Position numbers and translations under genes: made by a program. Below are positions 1-6,838 of a stretch of DNA of 64,000 nucleotides, in pieces. Origin of the DNA: Mariprofundus micogutta (GTDB taxonomy: Bacteria; Pseudomonadota; Zetaproteobacteria; Mariprofundales; Mariprofundaceae); the NCBI RefSeq assembly GCF_001895085.1, contig NZ_BDFD01000016.1, positions 1 through 64,000 of the forward strand. The letters are read 5' to 3'. The number at the start of each line of letters is the position of its first letter. Position 1 is the stretch's first letter. The notes beneath the pieces were generated by a model. It had not been told where the DNA came from, did not search any database, and worked only from the letters and a program-made list of their open reading frames with translations.

Positions 1-12
1 AATGTGCTTCAT
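1..12 (-). CDS. possible start of a divergent gene, cut by window edge
   Basis: On the minus strand an ATG sits at 12-10, followed by AAG CAC ATT to the window edge (Met-Lys-His-Ile). A purine-rich GGAGAA lies about 10 bases upstream and could be its ribosome binding site. Only four codons are visible, so the product is unknown and it may not be a gene. If real, it would be divergent from mpl and the 160 bases between them would hold both promoters. Confidence 0.25.
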
Positions 13-171
13 GGCCTGAGTTCTCCGTTCTGTGAATTTGCTGTCTGGATAACTACAAATTTACCATAATCGTTGGGAATTCAGGCCTGTTTTCTTGCTG
101 CTAATTCCTTAACCGGACAGCAGTGATGAATTCTATTGACCGCGTGCGCTTTTCTGATTCAATCCGCATAT

Positions 172-1566
172 ATGTCCAAACATCTTCATATTCTCGGCGT
201 CTGCGGTACAGCCATGGCAGCAATCGCGGCTCTGGCCAAGGCACAGGGTTGGATAGTTACAGGTTCTGATGCCGGTGTTTATCCGCCGATGTCCGACTAT
301 CTGGCTGAACTGGGTGTGGAGATTGCAGCTTTTTCTGAAGAGAATCTGAATCCGGCCCCTGATCTTTGTGTGATCGGCAATGCCATGAGCCGCGGTAATG
401 TCGAGGTGGAAGCTATCCTCAACAGAGGCCTGGCTTACTGTTCAGGGCCTCAGTTTGTTGGTGATCATGTGTTGCCGGGGCGCCATGCTGTTGTTGTTGC
501 AGGCACACACGGCAAAACCACATCGTCATCACTGATCGCACATGTGCTGGAAGTGGCGGAGCAAAGTCCCGGCTTTCTGATTGGCGGCGTGCCGGAGAAT
601 TTTGGTGGTGGTGCGAGAATCGGAAACGCTGCGCCTTTCGTGTTGGAAGGTGATGAATATGATACCGCTTTTTTTGATAAACGAAGCAAGTTTCTGCACT
701 ACCATGCCCGTACCCTGATCCTGAATAATCTGGAATATGATCATGCAGATATCTTTCCGGATCTCGATGCGATCAAAACCCAGTTTCATCATCTGATGCG
801 CACCGTGCCAGCTGATGGGGTAGTGATCGCCAACGCCGATGAGGCAGATATTACGGATGTGATTCAGCGCGGCTGCTGGTCGCCGGTTATTAGTTTTGCC
901 CGCTTCGGTCATGCTGAGGCAGAGTGGCAGTGGCAGGTTTTGAGTGAAGATGGATCATTATTCAGATTATATCGGGATGGCAGCCCTGTACTGGAAGCAG
1001 CATGGGACATGATAGGTGTTCACAATGTGGCCAATGCCTGTGCGGTTGCAGCAGCAGCCACCTCAATGGGTGTGGAGATTGAGACTATCAAAGAGGCGTT
1101 TGAAAGTTTCTCCGGTATTCGTCGGCGTATGACGCTGGTGGGCGAAGCTGGCGGTGTGAAAGTATTTGATGATTTTGCCCATCATCCGACTGCAATTACC
1201 GGTATGGTAAGTGCTGCTCGCGCAAGCATGAAAAAGAACGGGGCAGACGGAAAACTGTGGGTGATAGTCGAGCCGCGCTCCAATACCATGCGGACCCGTA
1301 TCCATCAGGAACGATTGCCACTCTGTTTTGATGCCGCAGATCATGTGGTGTTTGCGGCACCTTCTGACCGTAATCTGCAACCGGAAGAGGTGCTCGACGC
1401 TGCTGCTGTTTGTCGGGAAATTGGAAGCAAGGCCTCGCTCATTGAGGATGTAGGTTCCATCGTCGACTTTGTTGCTGATGGCGCAGCATCCGGCGACCAT
1501 GTGCTGGTGCTTTCCAATGGTGGCTTTGAAGGTATTCATAAGCGTTTGCTGGCAAACTTAAGCTGA
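172..1566 (+). CDS. mpl: UDP-MurNAc:L-Ala-gamma-D-Glu-meso-DAP ligase (Mpl)
   Basis: Cytoplasmic ATP-dependent ligase of peptidoglycan recycling. It joins the recovered tripeptide L-Ala-D-Glu-mesoDAP to UDP-MurNAc. The 464-residue protein opens with the nucleotide fold HILGVCGTAM (residues 5-15) and has the Mur ligase P-loop GTHGKTT at 111-117. The HHPTAI segment before the C-terminal domain is also typical. The frame is open back to a TTG at 136, but the ATG at 172 matches the start of the family (M..HILG.CGT), so I chose it. fbp follows 80 bases later. Function is assigned by strong resemblance to Mpl rather than to MurC. Confidence 0.93.
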   Translation: MSKHLHILGVCGTAMAAIAALAKAQGWIVTGSDAGVYPPMSDYLAELGVEIAAFSEENLNPAPDLCVIGNAMSRGNVEVEAILNRGLAYCSGPQFVGDHVLPGRHAVVVAGTHGKTTSSSLIAHVLEVAEQSPGFLIGGVPENFGGGARIGNAAPFVLEGDEYDTAFFDKRSKFLHYHARTLILNNLEYDHADIFPDLDAIKTQFHHLMRTVPADGVVIANADEADITDVIQRGCWSPVISFARFGHAEAEWQWQVLSEDGSLFRLYRDGSPVLEAAWDMIGVHNVANACAVAAAATSMGVEIETIKEAFESFSGIRRRMTLVGEAGGVKVFDDFAHHPTAITGMVSAARASMKKNGADGKLWVIVEPRSNTMRTRIHQERLPLCFDAADHVVFAAPSDRNLQPEEVLDAAAVCREIGSKASLIEDVGSIVDFVADGAASGDHVLVLSNGGFEGIHKRLLANLS

Positions 1567-1647
1567 ACGGCGCATTGAATTTTGTGTTCACGGCCATACT
1601 TGGCTAGTATGAGCGCGCTTTTTCGTAATGATTATTCTGGAGGGGAT

Positions 1648-2595
1648 ATGCCAACAACATTGAACAAGATAGCCACACAGGGTGACAATGGCTCAGCCAT
1701 GATGCCGATTATCCAGGGTGTAGGCCGTGCAGCGATTGAAATCGCAGCTGTTCTGCGCGGTGCCGTTTTTCGCGGTGCACTGGGTGAAGCTGGCGGTGAA
1801 AATGTACAGGGCGAGCAGCAGCAGGTGCTGGATGTTCTCTCCGATGAAATCTTTCTTGATGAAATGCGCTCCACAGGTTTTGTCTGTGCAGTAGGTTCTG
1901 AAGAACAGGAAGAGTTGCTGGTGATCGAAGAGTATTCGCATGCCGATTATCTGGTGTTGGTGGATCCGCTTGATGGTTCATCCAATCTTGATGTTGATGG
2001 TCCTGTTGGCACGATCTTCTCCATTGTGAAACGTAAAACGGCTAATTCCGATCGTCCTCATGTGTCTGATACATTGCAGTCCGGTCAGGGTGTGATTGCT
2101 GCCGGTTATGTATTGTATGGCCCGTCTTTGATGATGGTTTGCTCAGTAGGTGCCGGTGTGGATGGTTATACATTTAACCCTGCTTCAGCCCGTTTTGAAC
2201 TGAGTCATGGTGATATTCGTATTCCTGAAACCGGCGGTTACTACTCCGTGAATGAGTCCAACAAAGATAAATGGCTGGATGGCATGGGCGATAATCTGGA
2301 CCGCATGAAAACAGAAACAGGCCTTGGTATGCGTTACGTGGGCGCGATGGTTGCAGATATGCACCGTACGCTGCTGAAAGGTGGCGTTTTCCTTTACCCT
2401 GCTGATGAAAAGAACACGACCGGCAAACTGCGTCTGTTGTACGAAGCAATTCCTATGGGTTTTGTAATGGAGCAGGCTGGTGGTAAAGCGATGAGCAACG
2501 GTATTGCAGTTCTGGATATCGAACCTGAAGCGTTGCACCAGCGTGTACCTGTATATTTGGGATCGAATACCAACGTTGATTCTCTGCTTGGCTAA
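1648..2595 (+). CDS. fbp: class I fructose-1,6-bisphosphatase
   Basis: Hydrolyses fructose 1,6-bisphosphate to fructose 6-phosphate, the key step of gluconeogenesis and of the Calvin cycle. The metal-binding signature VDPLDGSSN is at residues 105-113. The SEEQEE segment, where acidic metal ligands are expected, precedes it at about 84-89. At 315 residues it is close to the usual 330. The ATG at 1648 has a strong GGAGGGG site 4 to 10 bases upstream; a longer frame from a TTG at 1582 lacks such support. The glycosylase gene begins two bases after its stop, suggesting co-transcription. In an autotroph this enzyme could also serve carbon fixation, which the window does not show. Confidence 0.93.
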   Translation: MPTTLNKIATQGDNGSAMMPIIQGVGRAAIEIAAVLRGAVFRGALGEAGGENVQGEQQQVLDVLSDEIFLDEMRSTGFVCAVGSEEQEELLVIEEYSHADYLVLVDPLDGSSNLDVDGPVGTIFSIVKRKTANSDRPHVSDTLQSGQGVIAAGYVLYGPSLMMVCSVGAGVDGYTFNPASARFELSHGDIRIPETGGYYSVNESNKDKWLDGMGDNLDRMKTETGLGMRYVGAMVADMHRTLLKGGVFLYPADEKNTTGKLRLLYEAIPMGFVMEQAGGKAMSNGIAVLDIEPEALHQRVPVYLGSNTNVDSLLG

Positions 2596-2597
2596 TC

Positions 2598-3407
2598 TTG
2601 GCTGAAAGCAAACAATTTGTAGAAACATATTTAAGGGAAATCGGTGTGCAGACACCGGTTTCCCTTTTTACTTCAGAGCAATCTGCTTCTGATCAATCCG
2701 CTTCCGGGCAGTCGAATCTCAGGCCTGAGATTTTAGTGCAGCAAACAGATTCGAAAGTACATTCTCCTGCAGCGGATGCTTCCGCTATAACTTCTCCGGC
2801 AAAGCAGAATTTCGAGGTCAAGGCCGACGTTCCGGCTGTAGCGAAGTCTGTCTCCGGTGGTCTGTCAGATCTGGCGGTAAAAGCGTCAACATGTCGTCTC
2901 TGTAGTTTGAGCCAGGAACGTAATCAGGTGGTCTTTGGCGTGGGTAACCCTGATGCCGATCTGGTGTTTATCGGTGAGGCTCCGGGGCGTGAAGAGGATT
3001 TGCAGGGTGAGCCTTTTGTCGGGCGCGCTGGTCAGTTACTTGATCGTATGCTTGCAGCAATGGGGATGGGTCGGAACGAAATTTATATTATGAACACAGT
3101 AAAATGCAGGCCGCCAAATAATCGTGACCCTAAACCGGATGAGGTGCAGGCATGCAATTTATGGTTTGAGCAGCAGCTGGATATGCTGCGGCCGAAAATG
3201 ATTTGTCTGCTTGGCCGTGTTGCGGCACAAACTGTGCTGAAGTCGGATGAACCTCTGGGGGCACTGCGCGGACGCTGGTATGACTACCAGGGGATTCCTG
3301 TCTGGGTGACGTACCATCCGGCTTATCTGCTCAGATCACCCGGCCAGAAGCAGAAGTCCTGGCAGGATCTGCAGGCTCTGTTATCCGGTTTTCAAAAGTT
3401 GAATTAA
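2598..3407 (+). CDS. family 4 (iron-sulfur) uracil-DNA glycosylase
   Basis: Removes uracil from DNA. The core [20 protein letters not shown] (residues 126-145) is the uracil-binding motif of family 4 and 5 enzymes. The C-terminal HPAYLLR (240-246) carries the second active-site motif. Four cysteines at 99, 102, 170 and 186 fit the family's [4Fe-4S] cluster. Residues 20-90 are a low-complexity Ser/Ala/Gln-rich linker, as in many proteobacterial members. It starts at a TTG two bases after the fbp stop. No ATG lies before the catalytic core, so an upstream non-ATG start is needed, but which one is uncertain. Confidence 0.9.
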   Translation: MAESKQFVETYLREIGVQTPVSLFTSEQSASDQSASGQSNLRPEILVQQTDSKVHSPAADASAITSPAKQNFEVKADVPAVAKSVSGGLSDLAVKASTCRLCSLSQERNQVVFGVGNPDADLVFIGEAPGREEDLQGEPFVGRAGQLLDRMLAAMGMGRNEIYIMNTVKCRPPNNRDPKPDEVQACNLWFEQQLDMLRPKMICLLGRVAAQTVLKSDEPLGALRGRWYDYQGIPVWVTYHPAYLLRSPGQKQKSWQDLQALLSGFQKLN

Positions 3408-3478
3408 TACCTGCAGTTTGTTTCCGCAGTCGGTATGGCCAGCGATCCGAGAATCAGTCGCTAACGCATCTCAAAAGT
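3408..3478. other. intergenic between convergent genes
   Basis: Short stretch between the glycosylase stop and the stop of the first tiny peptide gene on the minus strand. I see no clear hairpin followed by a T-run. Confidence 0.4.
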
Positions 3479-3550
3479 TTAAATCAAAGAACCGGCAACA
3501 TAGAAACCGGCCAAAGAGATTAAAGAAATAGCGATATCAAGTTCAATCAT
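3479..3550 (-). CDS. 23-residue single-helix membrane peptide, copy 1
   Basis: A 23-codon frame reads MIELDIAISL, ISLAGFYVAGSLI, stop. A GGAGGG site lies 7 bases before the ATG. Apart from Glu3 and Asp5 the peptide is hydrophobic throughout and long enough for one membrane helix. It is clearly related to the peptide encoded 175 bases away at 3725-3796: eight of 23 positions are identical (M1, I2, D5, I6, A7, L13, A14, Y17) and most others are conservative. A CRP/FNR-like palindrome is centred 62 bases upstream of the start, with a plausible -10 (TAGCAT) between. I do not recognise the family. Small respiratory-complex subunits of the CydX or YnhF kind are one possibility, from size and hydrophobicity only. 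Confidence 0.7.
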   Translation of the reverse strand: MIELDIAISLISLAGFYVAGSLI

Positions 3551-3604
3551 AGGTTCACCCTCCACAGTGTTAGGGCTGATGCTATGAGGAATCATGGTTT
3601 TTGA

Positions 3605-3620
3605 TGTGTCCGAAGTCACA
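3605..3620 (-). promoter_or_regulatory. CRP/FNR-type palindrome upstream of tiny peptide 1
   Basis: Read on the minus strand the site is TGTGA-CTTCGG-ACACA, one base from a perfect TGTGA-N6-TCACA dyad. A candidate -10, TAGCAT, lies at 3584-3579. That places the start of transcription near 3572 and the dyad centre at about -40.5, the class II activator position. The ATG is at 3550. Confidence 0.5.
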
Positions 3621-3724
3621 TTAGTGATTGTTTTGAATAGAACGTATTGAACTGCGAGCGAGATTGATAACGCTTGAGCTTGCCCCGGACGGGGCGAATA
3701 GGGTTCGCTGAATGCCTGTGAGGT

Positions 3725-3796
3725 TTAAGCTATATTTGAGCCGATATACAGACAGGCCAGAGCCAGAATCGTGTAAGCAATATCAAATTTGATCAT
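3725..3796 (-). CDS. 23-residue single-helix membrane peptide, copy 2
   Basis: A 23-codon frame reads MIKFDIAYTI, LALACLYIGSNIA, stop, with an AAGGAGG ribosome binding site 5 bases before the ATG. It has the same length as copy 1 at 3479-3550 and shares MI..DIA and L-A-x-x-Y. After the charged N-terminus (Lys3, Asp5) it is a continuous hydrophobic segment with a small-residue end. The palindrome upstream is a perfect CRP-type dyad. The two copies have separate upstream sites, so they look like separately promoted duplicates rather than an operon. Function unknown. Confidence 0.72.
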   Translation of the reverse strand: MIKFDIAYTILALACLYIGSNIA

Positions 3797-3854
3797 CGTT
3801 TCCTCCTTGTTGTGACTTGGTCGGCAAACGTTGTGGGCTGCAATAAGGCTGTTC

Positions 3855-3870
3855 TGTGATCCGGGTCACA
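3855..3870 (-). promoter_or_regulatory. perfect CRP-type palindrome upstream of tiny peptide 2
   Basis: TGTGA-TCCGGG-TCACA, with perfect 5-base half sites, 59 bases before the start codon at 3796. A CRP/FNR-family regulator is the natural candidate; the spacing suits activation. The -10 element is weak here, so direct activation is inferred mainly from analogy with the other three sites in this window. Confidence 0.55.
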
Positions 3871-3973
3871 AAAACACGGGTTGCCACACTATTTAATGCA
3901 GAATCTTAACATTTTCGGGCTATGTGACAGGTTTGTATAGAGAAATCAGGGTCTCAGTGATCTGTTTTCAGCA

Positions 3974-4693
3974 TTAATCAAGTAGAGACTGAATGGCCGC
4001 CAGCAGGGCAGGGGCAGCAGTTTCGGTGCGCATGACGCGCGGGCCGAAGGTGAGTGACTGAAAACCTGCGCTTGCAAGTATTTCTATATCACGCGGGCTC
4101 CAGCCGCCTTCGGGCCCGATGGCGAGTGTAATATTTGAGGCTGAGGCCATATTGCTGCGTTGTTCCGGCCAACTGGTGTCTGTTTCGGGATGCAGGGTGA
4201 AGGCCATGCCTTTGGCATCGACATCACTGAGCTTGTTCAGCCACTGCACTTTCGGAACGCTGGTTCTTTCACTCTGCTCGGCAGCTTCAATAATAATTTT
4301 CTGCCAGCGCTCAATGCGTTTGCCCAGCTTGTTGGCATCCAGTTTTAAAGAGCTGCGTTCTGAACGGATAATTGTAAAGCTGGCAGCTCCCAGTTCGGTA
4401 GCTTTTTGCAGCACAGTTTCAATTTTTTCGTTGCGGCAGGCAGCCTGAACAATATGTACAGATACAGGCATCTCGCGTGAAATGTCTGCAAAAGATTCCA
4501 CATGGATGCTTGATTCCTGTTTGGTGAGTATCTCAATCGTACCCTGATATTCACCACCAAAGCCATTGAATAACACCACAGGGCTGCCGGGGCCAAGTCG
4601 CATAACCGTGCGCAGGTAATGGCCCTGGTCAGAGGGAAGCCCGATGCTTTCGCCAATGTTGATTTCTTCTTCGATATAAAGCCTGCAATGCAT
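3974..4693 (-). CDS. rsmE: 16S rRNA m3U1498 methyltransferase RsmE
   Basis: SAM-dependent SPOUT-class enzyme that methylates N3 of U1498 in 16S rRNA. The knot that binds SAM shows GPEGGW (residues 193-198) and GPRVMRTETA (217-226), both hallmarks of the family. Residues 1-70 form the PUA-like RNA-binding domain (HYLRTVMRLGPG). The frame is open upstream to 4798, but the ATG at 4693 gives 239 residues, the usual length, and the expected N-terminus. It is divergent from ubiC, with about 100 bases between the two starts. Confidence 0.92.
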   Translation of the reverse strand: MHCRLYIEEEINIGESIGLPSDQGHYLRTVMRLGPGSPVVLFNGFGGEYQGTIEILTKQESSIHVESFADISREMPVSVHIVQAACRNEKIETVLQKATELGAASFTIIRSERSSLKLDANKLGKRIERWQKIIIEAAEQSERTSVPKVQWLNKLSDVDAKGMAFTLHPETDTSWPEQRSNMASASNITLAIGPEGGWSPRDIEILASAGFQSLTFGPRVMRTETAAPALLAAIQSLLD

Positions 4694-4796
4694 GGGCAAA
4701 TACGGCCTGATCGGGCCTGGTAAGGCAAGCGCTTTTGATGCGTGTGTCGGCGAACATGAGGCTTGACCCACGCTCTGCTTGCCCCATGATGCGCGC

Positions 4797-5369
4797 ATGT
4801 TCTTCGGGTCTCTGGAATCACAAGATTGGCAGTCAGTACGTCACTGGAAAGCAGATGATGCGGGGGTAAGCCGCGATGCTGCCGCAGTTTTAACGACTGC
4901 TGGTTCTCTGACGCGTTTCCTGGAGCGCCATTTCGGTATTAAGCTTGAAGTGCGCTTGCATGATCAGTTTGTTGATATGGCACTGCTGGAAGAGGCGCAG
5001 CTGCTTGGTTGTGAGCCTGGCGACAGGGCTTTGCGGCGGCAGGTGTCCCTGATGCATCGCGGTTCAGTGCTCTTTGATGCTGAATCAGTATTGCCGCTGG
5101 AAGATCTGCCTGCCGATTTGATGCGTGACCTGGAAGAGGGTAAGCGCCCTTTGGGTAATCTGCTGCTGGATCGGGGGTTGTCGCTTTCACGCTCGGATCT
5201 CAGTGTTGTTCAGTTGCAGGCCGATGGCGGCATTAACGGCTGCTGGGCGCGCCGCTCTGTTTTGCGTTCGCCATCGGGCACGCGCGCGCTTGTGGTTGAG
5301 CTGTTTCACCCTGAAATGTGGAAGCGGCTTGAGTCATCATCTCGCCGTTATAGCGTCAGGGATCGCTAA
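4797..5369 (+). CDS. ubiC: chorismate lyase family protein (UbiC-like)
   Basis: Expected to cleave chorismate to 4-hydroxybenzoate plus pyruvate, the first committed step of ubiquinone synthesis. The 190-residue protein resembles chorismate lyase in length and overall pattern: a WxR-type core around residues 145-155, arginines in the RRQVSLMHRG stretch, and an E-x-F-x-P end (VVELFHPEMW). Sequence similarity to UbiC is only moderate by eye. The adjacent ubiA, whose ATG overlaps this stop codon by one base (TAATG), makes the assignment firm. The ATG at 4797 is preferred over an earlier TTG at 4779. Confidence 0.8.
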   Translation: MFFGSLESQDWQSVRHWKADDAGVSRDAAAVLTTAGSLTRFLERHFGIKLEVRLHDQFVDMALLEEAQLLGCEPGDRALRRQVSLMHRGSVLFDAESVLPLEDLPADLMRDLEEGKRPLGNLLLDRGLSLSRSDLSVVQLQADGGINGCWARRSVLRSPSGTRALVVELFHPEMWKRLESSSRRYSVRDR

Positions 5370-6244
5370 TGATGCAGTTCTCACCGGTTGGTTCGGCTTC
5401 TGACTGGTACAGACTGCTTCGTATCGACAAGCCGGTGGGTTACTGGCTGTTGCTCTGGCCTACTTTGTGGGGCTTGTTTGCCGCCTCAGGTGGAATGCCA
5501 AGTCTGAAAAACCTGATTATATTTGTTTGCGGTGTGTTATTGATGCGCTCTGCAGGTTGCGTGATCAATGATTTTGCAGATCGTGATTTTGATCCGCACG
5601 TGGAGCGTACTAAAACCAGGCCTATCGCCTCCGGAGCTATATCTCCGGCATCAGCCCTTGCCGGCTTTTTGCTGATGATGCTGGTGGCGCTGCTTCTGGT
5701 ATCCCAGACTTCGATGTTTGTCATTTTGCTGGCTGTGGTGGGGGCCGTACTGGCAAGTTTTTATCCTTTTCTCAAGCGATATACTCACTTTCCGCAGGCT
5801 TGGCTTGGCATGGCTTTCGGATGGGGGGCTGTGATGGCCTGGGCTGCTGAAACCGGCTCAGTATTGGATTCTCCTGTGCCGTGGTTACTTTTCGCGGCCA
5901 ATATCTGCTGGTCACTCTCTTATGATACCGCATACGCATTTGGTGATCGGAAAGATGATATCAATATCGGTGTGAAGTCCACAGCAATCTGGCTCGGTGA
6001 TCGGGCCGTGGCTGCCGTAGTTGCCCTGGGTGTTATGGTATTGCTGCTGCTTGGATTTGCCGCTATCTCGCTGGGTGGCCTTTGGGTGATGCTTGGCTTG
6101 TGTGCAGCGACAGCACTGCAGCTCTATCTCTGCTTGAAATTACTGCGGTTGGGGGAGCCATGGGGATTCAGTTTTTTTCTCCAGTCGCACCGGGTTGGTG
6201 CGCTATTTGCGACAGGTTTAATACTGCAAGGCTTGTTAGCTTGA
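5369..6244 (+). CDS. ubiA: 4-hydroxybenzoate polyprenyltransferase UbiA
   Basis: Integral membrane prenyltransferase that attaches the polyprenyl tail to 4-hydroxybenzoate. Both aspartate-rich motifs are present: NDFADRDFD at residues 67-75 and YDTAYAFGDRKDD at 185-197. They lie between eight or nine hydrophobic helices. Length 291 is typical. The start overlaps the ubiC stop, so the two are translationally coupled. The ubiC-ubiA pair supplies ubiquinone for the complex I encoded downstream. Confidence 0.94.
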   Translation: MMQFSPVGSASDWYRLLRIDKPVGYWLLLWPTLWGLFAASGGMPSLKNLIIFVCGVLLMRSAGCVINDFADRDFDPHVERTKTRPIASGAISPASALAGFLLMMLVALLLVSQTSMFVILLAVVGAVLASFYPFLKRYTHFPQAWLGMAFGWGAVMAWAAETGSVLDSPVPWLLFAANICWSLSYDTAYAFGDRKDDINIGVKSTAIWLGDRAVAAVVALGVMVLLLLGFAAISLGGLWVMLGLCAATALQLYLCLKLLRLGEPWGFSFFLQSHRVGALFATGLILQGLLA

Positions 6245-6260
6245 AGGCATAGTGTAGAAT
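6233..6260 (+). promoter_or_regulatory. probable sigma-70 promoter of ssrA
   Basis: TTGTTA at 6233-6238, a 16-base spacer, then TAGAAT at 6255-6260. Transcription would begin near 6267, about 30 bases before the mature tmRNA 5' end, leaving a short leader for RNase P to remove. The -35 lies inside the last codons of ubiA. Confidence 0.5.
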
Positions 6261-6296
6261 TGCTCCTGTTCGCCGATATGGTCGGTGTTCGCATAT

Positions 6297-6646
6297 GGGG
6301 GCGATTTGGCTTCGACGAAGATGCTGAACCCTGTAGGGCATGTCGGGATTGCACTCTCGTTAAAAAGGCAACTTGCAATAATTGCAAACGACGACGTAGA
6401 ACTAGCTTACGCTGCGTAAGTTACCCCGCTCTTGAGGTGTCCATCCATTGAGAAATCGGGGCCATTTAGATGGAATCGCTACTACAGAACGGAGACTCGT
6501 GGTCTGTAGAGTTAAATAGCTACGAATCGACCCCTTGGGCATTTTGTCCGTTTGGTTCTCAAGGGGTGCTGTTCAAATGGACTAAACATGTAGAACTGCA
6601 GGCTGATGGTTTTCGGACGCGGGTTCGAGCCCCGCCGCCTCCACCA
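6297..6646 (+). ncRNA. ssrA: transfer-messenger RNA (tmRNA)
   Basis: Rescues stalled ribosomes with SmpB and tags the nascent peptide for proteolysis. The 5' GGGGGCG pairs with the 3' CGCCTCC before ACCA to close the 7-bp acceptor stem. The tRNA-like part also shows GGCTTCGACG near the 5' end and the T-arm GCGGGTTCGAGCCCCGC at the 3' end. The tag reading frame, 6384-6419, is GCA through GCG then TAA and encodes ANDDVELAYAA. Between them lies the pseudoknot region. An integrated element begins directly at its 3' end, so the final bases are supplied by the element. Confidence 0.95.
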
Positions 6647-6649
6647 AAA
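6624..6649 (+). repeat. attL: element copy of the ssrA 3' end
   Basis: The last 23 bases of tmRNA, from TTCGAG in the T-loop through CCACCA, plus AAA. It matches an imperfect copy at 15021-15042 (TTCGAG, three changed bases, CGCCGCC, three bases missing, ACCAAA). tRNA and tmRNA 3' ends are standard targets for P4-type integrases, and the intact copy is expected next to the integrase side, as here. Confidence 0.6.
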
Positions 6650-6674
6650 GAGCATCCAAGGATGCACCATAAAG

Positions 6675-6711
6675 GCCAGTAATCGTTGTGATTGCTGGCT
6701 TTTTTCTTTTT
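6675..6711 (+). terminator. Rho-independent terminator serving ssrA, on the element side
   Basis: Stem GCCAGTAATC / GATTGCTGGC (one G-T pair), loop GTTGT, then TTTTTTCTTTTT. It lies 28 bases beyond the CCA end of tmRNA, inside the integrated element, so the element provides the terminator now used by ssrA. Confidence 0.85.
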
Positions 6712-6757
6712 CAGTAGTCCGGCAATGTGCAGCAACATCCCATGGTAGTCGACATTT

Positions 6758-6780
6758 TATGCAGTAACTGCTACAGTAAC
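6758..6780 (+). repeat. integrase arm-type site, left copy
   Basis: TATGCAGTAACT-GCT-ACAGTAAC. The same 23-base arrangement recurs at 14958-14980 with CCC in the middle. Two inverted copies of the core word (GTTACTGCA at 6810-6818 and GTTACTGCG at 6830-6838) lie just before the integrase start codon, the last one touching it. Such short repeats on both arms are what the N-terminal domain of a P4-type integrase binds. Binding here would also repress int. Confidence 0.6.
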
Positions 6781-6809
6781 AGGCGTGTTGTAGCTGTTTT
6801 TGTAGAAAA

Positions 6810-6838
6810 GTTACTGCATCTGGTTGGAGGTTACTGCG
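6810..6838 (-). promoter_or_regulatory. inverted arm-site words before int
   Basis: Two words GTTACTGC(A/G), at 6810-6818 and 6830-6838, are reverse complements of the TGCAGTAAC word found in the arm sites. The second one sits between the GGAGG ribosome binding site (6826-6830) and the ATG at 6839. This suggests the integrase can block its own expression. Confidence 0.45.

Noticed and set aside
465-689. Minus-strand frames inside mpl and similar shadow frames throughout
   Set aside because: They lie entirely within strongly supported genes and show no family pattern.
3921-3940. TGTGACAGGTTTGTAT as a further CRP-type site
   Set aside because: Only one half site matches; it is not near the start of any gene.
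6470-6682. 70-codon frame over the 3' half of ssrA
   Set aside because: It lies within the tmRNA and its terminator.
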